A stretch of DNA of 64,000 bases, from positions 372,001 through 436,000 of the forward strand of contig OY970376.1 in assembly GCA_963718755.1 (NCBI GenBank), in the 5' to 3' direction. Below are positions 58,822 through 64,000 of the stretch, one piece after another. Position numbers and translations under genes: made by a program. The first letter of the stretch is position 1, and the number at the start of each line of letters is the position of its first letter. The stretch comes from VRUE01 sp963718755 (GTDB lineage: Bacteria; Actinomycetota; Thermoleophilia; Solirubrobacterales; 70-9). The notes beneath the pieces were generated by a model. That model made no database searches and was not told where the DNA came from. It worked only from the letters and a program-made list of their open reading frames with translations.

Positions 58822-60929
58822 ACAGGCTCACGTCCGGAGCTTGCTCCGGTCCCCTCGAGTGCCGGGCCCGGCTCGACTCCGGGATCGATTGCCTGCATCG
58901 GGGCACGCGCCTTCAACAGAGTCTCCTGGTACTCGTCCTCGGCGTCGGACTGCATGATGATCGCCCCGCCGACGCCGAGCGTTGTCGATTCGCCGTCGAC
59001 CACGAGCGTGCGGATCACGATGTTGAGGTCGCAGCCGCCGCCGAGGCCGAGGAAGCCGATCGCCCCGGAGTAGACACCGCGCGCCTCCCCCTCCAGCTCG
59101 TCGATGATCTCCATCGTCCGCTTCTTCGGAGCACCGGTCATCGATCCTCCCGGAAAGCAGGCGCGAACGCAGTCGGGCGGCTGGACGTCCTCGCGCAGGA
59201 GGCCGCGCACGGTCGAGACGAGCTGGTGCACCGTCTCGTAGGTCTCGACGTGCATCAGGTAGGGGACGTGCACGGTGCCGACCTCGCAGACGACGCCGAG
59301 GTCGTTGCGCAGCAGGTCGGTGATCATCAGGTTCTCGGCGCGATTCTTCTCGCCGAGGCGGAGCTCCTCGGCGAGGCGCACGTCTTCGGCCGGGGTCTCC
59401 CCGCGCCGGCAGGTCCCCTTGATCGGCTTCGCCTCGACCCAGCGATCACGCCCCACGCGCAGGAAGCGCTCCGGGGAGGAGCTCAGCACCGCGGTCTCGC
59501 CAAAGCGGAGGAAGGCCGAGAAGGGCGCCGGGTTGATGCGGCGCAGCGTTCGGTAGAGCGGCAGCGGATCGGGGCTGACGTCGGCGGTGATCTTGTTCGT
59601 CAGGCAGATCTCGTAGCTCTCGCCTTCGAACAGGCGGCGCTTGCACTCGGCGATGTCGTCGAGGTACTGCTGATGCGAGCGGCTGAGGCGGAACTCGGCC
59701 GCAGGGCCGCCGCCGACATGCTGCTCCGGCTCGTCCAGCGGCGGCAGGGCGGCGAGTCGCAGGCTCGTGGCGGAGATCCAGCGTTCGGCCTCCTCGAGCT
59801 TCCCGGGATCGGCAAAGCAGACCAGGTACGTGCACTCCTCGAGGTGATCGAAGACGATCAACCGGTCGGCGAAGACGAAGGCGGCATCCGGCTGCGACGA
59901 GCTGTGCGCGCTGCTGCCACCGCAGTCCGCCTTCAGCTCGTAGCCAAAGTAGCCGACGAAGCCGCAGTTGAAGTCGAAGGGGAGGTCGTCGGATATCTGC
60001 CTCAGCCGCCGCATCTCGCGACTCAGGTAGTCGAAGATCGATCCAGGGCGGACGTCGACCTCCCCCCCGCGCTCGACCCGCACCTCGCCGTCGGCAGCGT
60101 CGTAGGTGATCGTCGCGGCAAGCGGCCCGCCGGCGTCGCCCATGAAGGAGAACCGGGCCCGCTCGTCGACGCGACTGCTGTCGAGCCAGAAGGCGGTCTC
60201 GCTGGCGCCGTAGAGATGGGTGAAGGCCCGCTCGGAGTCGAAGAGGGTGTCCAGGCGCTTCGCCTTCAGCAGGAACCGGGTCCGTCGCCACCCCCCCTGC
60301 CCGATCGGGCCCGGCACCCGGGCCGGTGAGGAGCCGTTGCCAGACCCGCTGTGCTCGACCGTCAGATCGCGGAAGTTGGCCAGCAGCAGCCGCCCGTACT
60401 CGCTGCAGATCGACTCCGGGTGAAACTGGACGCCCCATTGCGGGCGGTCGCGATGCTCGGCCGCCATGAGGACGCCGTCGCTCGTCCACGCGATCGGCTC
60501 CAGCTCCTCCGGCAGCGGCTGACCGACGCAGAGCGAGTGGTAGCGGACGGCCTGGAACTCGCGCGGGATGCCGGCGAAGAGCGGCGATCCTTCATGGAGG
60601 ACGGCGCTGAGCCGGCCGTGCATGACCTCCGGGGCGTTGTCGACGATCGCCCCGTTTGCCCAGCCGAGACCCTGGTGGCCGAGGCAAACCCCGAGCAGCG
60701 GCACCTCGGCACGACGGATCGCTTCCGCACAGACCCCGAAGTCGCCCTCGCGGTCGGGACGGCCCGGGCCGGGTGAGATGACGATGTTGTCGAACTCGAG
60801 CTCCCGCAGCTCATCCCAGCCCGCCTCGTCGTTGCGGACGACAATCGGCTCGTCGCCGTTCGCCTCTGCCAGCAGCTGAAAGAGGTTGTAGGTGAAGGAG
60901 TCGTAGTTGTCGATCAGCAGCGTCTTCAC
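58818..60929 (-). CDS. pabAB: Aminodeoxychorismate synthase, fused PabA-PabB
   Basis: 703 residues from GTG 60929. The glutaminase half (residues 1-190) has LLIDNYDSFTYNLFQLL, the catalytic cysteine in LLGVCLGHQGLGWANG and QFHPESI. The chorismate half (about 225-690) has KPIKGTCRRGETP with lysine in the PIKGT motif. That lysine distinguishes 4-amino-4-deoxychorismate synthases from anthranilate synthases, which have PIAGT. Further blocks are ENLMITDLLRNDLG and FPGGSMTGAPKKRTMEII. It converts chorismate and glutamine to aminodeoxychorismate. Coupled by GTGA overlaps to the ligase before and the acyltransferase after. Confidence 0.95.
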   Translation of the reverse strand: MKTLLIDNYDSFTYNLFQLLAEANGDEPIVVRNDEAGWDELRELEFDNIVISPGPGRPDREGDFGVCAEAIRRAEVPLLGVCLGHQGLGWANGAIVDNAPEVMHGRLSAVLHEGSPLFAGIPREFQAVRYHSLCVGQPLPEELEPIAWTSDGVLMAAEHRDRPQWGVQFHPESICSEYGRLLLANFRDLTVEHSGSGNGSSPARVPGPIGQGGWRRTRFLLKAKRLDTLFDSERAFTHLYGASETAFWLDSSRVDERARFSFMGDAGGPLAATITYDAADGEVRVERGGEVDVRPGSIFDYLSREMRRLRQISDDLPFDFNCGFVGYFGYELKADCGGSSAHSSSQPDAAFVFADRLIVFDHLEECTYLVCFADPGKLEEAERWISATSLRLAALPPLDEPEQHVGGGPAAEFRLSRSHQQYLDDIAECKRRLFEGESYEICLTNKITADVSPDPLPLYRTLRRINPAPFSAFLRFGETAVLSSSPERFLRVGRDRWVEAKPIKGTCRRGETPAEDVRLAEELRLGEKNRAENLMITDLLRNDLGVVCEVGTVHVPYLMHVETYETVHQLVSTVRGLLREDVQPPDCVRACFPGGSMTGAPKKRTMEIIDELEGEARGVYSGAIGFLGLGGGCDLNIVIRTLVVDGESTTLGVGGAIIMQSDAEDEYQETLLKARAPMQAIDPGVEPGPALEGTGASSGREPV

Positions 60930-62422
60930 ACGAGGTACTTGCGTAGGACCTTTCCAAGCGGGCTCTTCGGTATCTCGTCACGAAATTCGATCACTTGAGG
61001 GACCTTGAAGTTGGAGAGTCGCTCGCGGCAGAAGGCGATTACCTCCCGCTCCTCGCAGTACTCGGATGGGACCACGGCGGCCTTGACCAGCTCCTCGCCC
61101 TCGACCTCACCGGGGATCCCGACCACGATCGCCTCCTCGACACTCGGGTGCGCCTCGATGACGTCCTGCACCTCGATCGGATCGACCTTGTAGCCGCCGA
61201 TCTCGATCAGGAGCTTCTTGCGGCCTTCGAGATAGAGCAGCCCGTCCTCGTCGAGCCGCCCCAGGTCGCCGGTGAAGTACCAGCCGTCTCGGAACACCTC
61301 CCGGTTCAGCTCCTCCATCTCGGCGTAGCCGTTCGTCGCCGCGGGGCTCAAGACCGTGACCTCCCCCACCTCGCCAACCGGCAGGGGCGATCCGTAGTCG
61401 TCGACGATCTGGACCCGGGCCTCGCCAAGGGGCGCCCCAACCGAATCGGACGTCGTGACCGGGTCGTCGCTCATGTTGGCGCTGATGATCCCGGTCTCCG
61501 TGCTGCCGTAGATCTGCCGCACGAGCACACCGAAACGCTCGCCGAATGCCTCGAAGCTAGCGCGGGGAAGCGCCGTCCCCGCCGAGAAGCAGAGGCGCAG
61601 CGACGAGAGGTCGGCGCCCGCAGGCGCCTCCGCCATCAGGCGGAAGTTGAAGGGAACGCCGGGGAACACGGTCAGCTGCTCCGCCTCGATCAGCTCGAGC
61701 GCCCGGTGGCGCTTGAGCAGGAATGGGTGGGGATCCTCGAGGATGACCACGGTGGCGCCGGAGATCGCCCCGCCAAAGAGGCAGGCGCCCATGCCATAGG
61801 TGTGAAAGAGCGGGATCGCGCTGAGGATCCGGTCCTCGGGGGTCATACCCAGCTCGGCGTAGAGCGCCGCCTCGGCGAGGCACTGCCGATGCGTACGCGG
61901 AACCAGCTTTGGTCGTCCCGTCGACCCCGAGGAGTACTGGTAGACGAGGATCTCGTCGGGATCGCGGTCGGGAAGCCTCTGCGCCGAGCCCCCCTCGACC
62001 AACGCGGCAAGCGTCGGCGACTGATCGTGGGCGACGCTGGCGCTGATCACCTCGACCGGACGCTCGAAGCCAGCGACGATGCGCTCGCAGACCCCGGCCG
62101 TTCGCTCGTCACCGATCACAGCCCGCACATTCGAGGCACGGAAGCAGAACTCCAGCTCCGCCTGCTTGAAGGCGGGATTGACCGGGACCACCCTGCCGCC
62201 GAGCGCAGTGATGGCGTGGAAGCAGGTCACGTACCAGGGGGTGTCCCGAAGCGCGATGGCGACCGCGTCTCCGGGCCCGATCCCTCGCTCGGCAAGGCTG
62301 AACGCCAGACGCTCGATTCTCTCCACCAGCTCTGCGCAGGAGATCCGCTCCTCCCCGTAGACGACGGCGGGATGGTCGGGCCGGCTCGCGACCTGCTCGT
62401 AGAGCAGTTGCATCAGCATCAC
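60926..62422 (-). CDS. AMP-forming acyl/aryl ligase
   Basis: 498 residues from GTG 62422 (ATG at 62419 and 62413 also possible). Adenylate-forming motifs: VYQYSSGSTGRPKLVPRTH, FHTYGMGACLFGG, YGSTETGIIS, GWYFTGDLGRLDEDGLLYLEGRKK and SPLGKVLRKYLV with the catalytic lysine. Sequence alone does not give the substrate; fatty, benzoic and hydroxycinnamic acid ligases share this layout. It lies between ACP and PabAB genes, so loading of p-aminobenzoate on the ACP is a natural hypothesis. Stop overlaps the PabAB GTG. Confidence 0.92.
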   Translation of the reverse strand: MMLMQLLYEQVASRPDHPAVVYGEERISCAELVERIERLAFSLAERGIGPGDAVAIALRDTPWYVTCFHAITALGGRVVPVNPAFKQAELEFCFRASNVRAVIGDERTAGVCERIVAGFERPVEVISASVAHDQSPTLAALVEGGSAQRLPDRDPDEILVYQYSSGSTGRPKLVPRTHRQCLAEAALYAELGMTPEDRILSAIPLFHTYGMGACLFGGAISGATVVILEDPHPFLLKRHRALELIEAEQLTVFPGVPFNFRLMAEAPAGADLSSLRLCFSAGTALPRASFEAFGERFGVLVRQIYGSTETGIISANMSDDPVTTSDSVGAPLGEARVQIVDDYGSPLPVGEVGEVTVLSPAATNGYAEMEELNREVFRDGWYFTGDLGRLDEDGLLYLEGRKKLLIEIGGYKVDPIEVQDVIEAHPSVEEAIVVGIPGEVEGEELVKAAVVPSEYCEEREVIAFCRERLSNFKVPQVIEFRDEIPKSPLGKVLRKYLV

Positions 62423-62427
62423 GTCGC

Positions 62428-62685
62428 CTAGCCTTCCGCGCGCTTGACGAAGGCGACGATCTCGTCGATCGACTTGAAGTTCTCCGGAACCAGGTCGTCG
62501 TCGGACACCGAAATCCCGAACCGCGCCTCGAGGAAGGAGACCAGCTCGACGATGCCGAGCGAGTCGAGGGTGTCGCTGGCGAGGAGATCCTCGTCGCGGG
62601 CGATCTTCTCACCGTCCAGCGTGATCTTCTCGATGATGAATCCTTCGACCTCGCTACCGATGTCCATCTTCGCCTCCTTCGTCAT
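62428..62685 (-). CDS. Acyl carrier protein
   Basis: 85 residues from ATG 62685. Four-helix carrier with the phosphopantetheine serine at residue 42 in SDTLDSLGIVELVSFLEARFG, and a C-terminal SIDEIVAFVKRAEG. It is a free-standing carrier, distinct from the fatty-acid ACP by context: the ATG overlaps the GNAT stop (ATGA) and the AMP-ligase starts 5 bp after it. A discrete ligase-carrier pair activates and holds an acyl or aryl group. Confidence 0.92.
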   Translation of the reverse strand: MTKEAKMDIGSEVEGFIIEKITLDGEKIARDEDLLASDTLDSLGIVELVSFLEARFGISVSDDDLVPENFKSIDEIVAFVKRAEG

Positions 62686-63323
62686 ATGGATAGAACGGCA
62701 TCTTGCCGAAACCACAGCCGCCTCTTTCGCTCCAGGACCCACATCGACTCGTATCCTCGTGCCCTGTAGGACCAGAGCGCCGCGCGGTTCTCGCTGTCCA
62801 CATAACCCCAGAGCCTGCGGTAACCGCGATCGCGCAGCGACTTCTCGATCTTGTAGAGAAAATCGGCCGCCCTGCCGGCGCCGCGGTACTCCTCGAGCAG
62901 AAAGAAGTCGGTGCCGTAGACATCGCCCTGCTCCATCTCGATGCCCAGGTTGAGGTCGTCGCCCAGGTCGGGGTGGAGCACCGGAGCGTCATCGTCCACC
63001 CACCAGTAGTAACCGACCAGATCCGCGTCCTTCCAGGCGACGAAACCTTTGAAGCCCGAGGAGACGTTCGTGGCGAAGCGCTTGTCGACCTGAGGGCGGC
63101 CCCGCCTGCGGTTCAGCTCCGAGAGCGCCGGCAGGTGCTCCTTCCCGAGATCCTCCACGCGCAGGTCGCTGGGGCGGCGCGGCTCTACGATCGACTCCAG
63201 CTGCTTGAGCAGGATGATCAAGCGCTCGTCGATGGAGAACAGCTTGCGCACGCGGCGCCCCACCGCGGCCAGCGTCTTGCGAACTCCGTGCGCTTGTATA
63301 TAGAGACGAATCCTGCTCAGCAT
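62682..63323 (-). CDS. GNAT-family acyltransferase
   Basis: 213 residues from ATG 63323. After a basic N-terminal stretch of about 60 residues comes a GNAT domain: LRVEDLGKEHLPALSELNRRR, GFVAWKDADLVGYYWW, TDFFLLEEYRGAGRAADFLYKIEKSL with the acyl-CoA pyrophosphate loop, and RLWGYVDSENRAALWSYRARGYE. It heads the operon GNAT-ACP-ligase-PabAB-CelD. It may take its acyl group from the ACP instead of CoA; that is inference. Divergent from the PabC-like gene with an 18-bp gap. Confidence 0.88.
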   Translation of the reverse strand: MLSRIRLYIQAHGVRKTLAAVGRRVRKLFSIDERLIILLKQLESIVEPRRPSDLRVEDLGKEHLPALSELNRRRGRPQVDKRFATNVSSGFKGFVAWKDADLVGYYWWVDDDAPVLHPDLGDDLNLGIEMEQGDVYGTDFFLLEEYRGAGRAADFLYKIEKSLRDRGYRRLWGYVDSENRAALWSYRARGYESMWVLERKRRLWFRQDAVLSI

Positions 63324-63341
63324 TCGCGGCAGGATGACACA

Positions 63342-64000
63342 ATGTCGTGCGTGTCCCGGCCGATACCGCCCGACCCGGCGAGGGGCGTCTTCGAGACGTT
63401 CCTCGTAGTCGAGGGAGCCCTGATCGAGATCGACGCCCATTTCGCCCGGCTCGGGGCGAGCGTCGCCGTGCTGTACGGAGCAACGCTGACCGACGAGACG
63501 CGCGAGGCCGTCGAAGAGCACGCCCGCGACATGGGCCTTGGACGCCTGCGAATCACGCTTGCCCCGATCGGCGACACGGGTGAGCTGACACGAGAGATCG
63601 TCACAGCTGCCGTCGACCCGGCGCTCGTCTTCCCCGGCCCCGAGCGGGCCGTCATTACCCGCAGCGTCGTGGTCGAGGGCGGGCTGGGCCTGCACAAGTG
63701 GGCAGATCGCGATCTGATCGGGCAGGCCGAAGCGGGATTGGGCGCCGGGGAGGTGCCGCTGCTCGTTGACCGGGGTGGCGTCGTGCTGGAGGCATCGCGC
63801 GCGAACGTCTTCGCGATTCGCGGCGAGACACTCGTGACGCCCCCCGCGGACGGCCGCCTCCTCCCCGGTATCGCCCGCCGGCGGGTGATGGAAGCCGCCG
63901 ATGCCTGTGGGTTGCTGCCCCACGAGACCGAGCTGACGATCGACGACCTGGTGGCGGCGGACGAGGTTCTCCTGGCGGGATCGGTTCGCGGCATCGAGCC
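63342..64000 (+). CDS. pabC: PabC-like aminodeoxychorismate lyase, class IV aminotransferase (partial)
   Basis: The reading frame from ATG 63342 stays open to the window end, giving 219 residues of a protein that is normally about 250-290 long, so the C-terminus is missing. The PLP lysine is K119 in GLHKWADRDLIGQAEAG, followed by VLEASRANVFAIRGETLVTPP and LLPGIARRRVMEAADACG, the class IV fold. The N-terminus GVFETFLVVEGALIEIDAHFARL is also typical. It would split aminodeoxychorismate to p-aminobenzoate and pyruvate. A branched-chain or D-amino-acid transaminase is the alternative, less likely beside pabAB. Confidence 0.85.
   Translation, partial: MSCVSRPIPPDPARGVFETFLVVEGALIEIDAHFARLGASVAVLYGATLTDETREAVEEHARDMGLGRLRITLAPIGDTGELTREIVTAAVDPALVFPGPERAVITRSVVVEGGLGLHKWADRDLIGQAEAGLGAGEVPLLVDRGGVVLEASRANVFAIRGETLVTPPADGRLLPGIARRRVMEAADACGLLPHETELTIDDLVAADEVLLAGSVRGIE

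Noticed and set aside
58818..60929. Anthranilate or isochorismate/salicylate synthase in place of aminodeoxychorismate synthase.
   Set aside because: The PIKGT lysine and the neighbouring PabC-like lyase favour the aminodeoxychorismate type. The glutaminase half excludes isochorismate synthase.
1..64000. CRISPR array, prophage, insertion-sequence transposase or ribosomal RNA operon.
   Set aside because: No regularly spaced repeats, phage structural genes, transposase motifs or rRNA sequences were found. The palindromic repeats have no linked transposase in the window.

Overview
The window is 64 kb of high-GC DNA with many GTG and TTG starts and dense overlapping operons. It encodes the coenzyme F420 pathway, including a fused CofG-CofH (FbiC) protein, an actinobacterial-type LexA box, a crotonyl-CoA carboxylase/reductase with an ethylmalonyl-CoA-type mutase, and several secreted polysaccharide-lyase-like proteins. 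Together these point to an actinobacterium. Thermoleophilia/Solirubrobacterales is my best guess, by inference only. No stretch longer than about 300 bases lacks a gene, tRNA or repeat.

Layout. 0-5.7 kb: an orphan membrane protein divergent from a MerR regulator, a YihY protein, three tRNAs (Trp CCA, Leu UAG, Leu CAA), and a frameshifted LAGLIDADG-type gene behind a perfect SOS box. 5.7-12.8 kb: a lactonase-like hydrolase coupled to acetoacetate-CoA ligase, a PAP2 phosphatase, and a minus-strand operon (SDR, thioesterase, HMG-CoA lyase, acyl-CoA carboxylase beta subunit) suggesting leucine or ketone-body catabolism. 12.8-20.3 kb: F420 metabolism (NADPH:F420 reductase, CofD, CofC, CofE, FbiC), with a zinc alcohol dehydrogenase and a secreted protein in between. 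20.3-26 kb: an aquaporin, a ThiY-like lipoprotein, two unknown coupled proteins, and a metal operon (multicopper oxidase, ZIP transporter, DtxR-type regulator) behind two matching operators. 26-34 kb: YgfZ, a lipoprotein, RmuC, Ccr, ClpS and an ethylmalonyl-CoA mutase-like protein. 34-37.6 kb: three tandem secreted lyase-like paralogues. 37.9-64 kb: an exopolysaccharide locus (initiating transferase, PssD/PssE-like pair, glycosyltransferases, Wzc-like kinase, Wzy, Wzx, heparinase II/III-like lyase, nucleotide-sugar dehydrogenase). Interleaved with it are three CelD/BcsL-type acyltransferase paralogues, each in an operon with acyl-thioester enzymes.

The most interesting candidate system is the coupled minus-strand operon at 57.7-63.3 kb: GNAT, acyl carrier protein, AMP-forming ligase, fused PabAB with the aminodeoxychorismate-synthase lysine motif, and a CelD-like acyltransferase. 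It is divergent from a PabC-like lyase that runs off the window end. These are the parts needed to make p-aminobenzoate, activate it, load it on a carrier and transfer it, inside a polysaccharide locus. The function is inference.

The second theme is a set of long palindromes, mostly between genes. One of 123 bp sits inside the fbiC reading frame and adds about 41 residues without breaking it, in the manner of Rickettsia palindromic elements.
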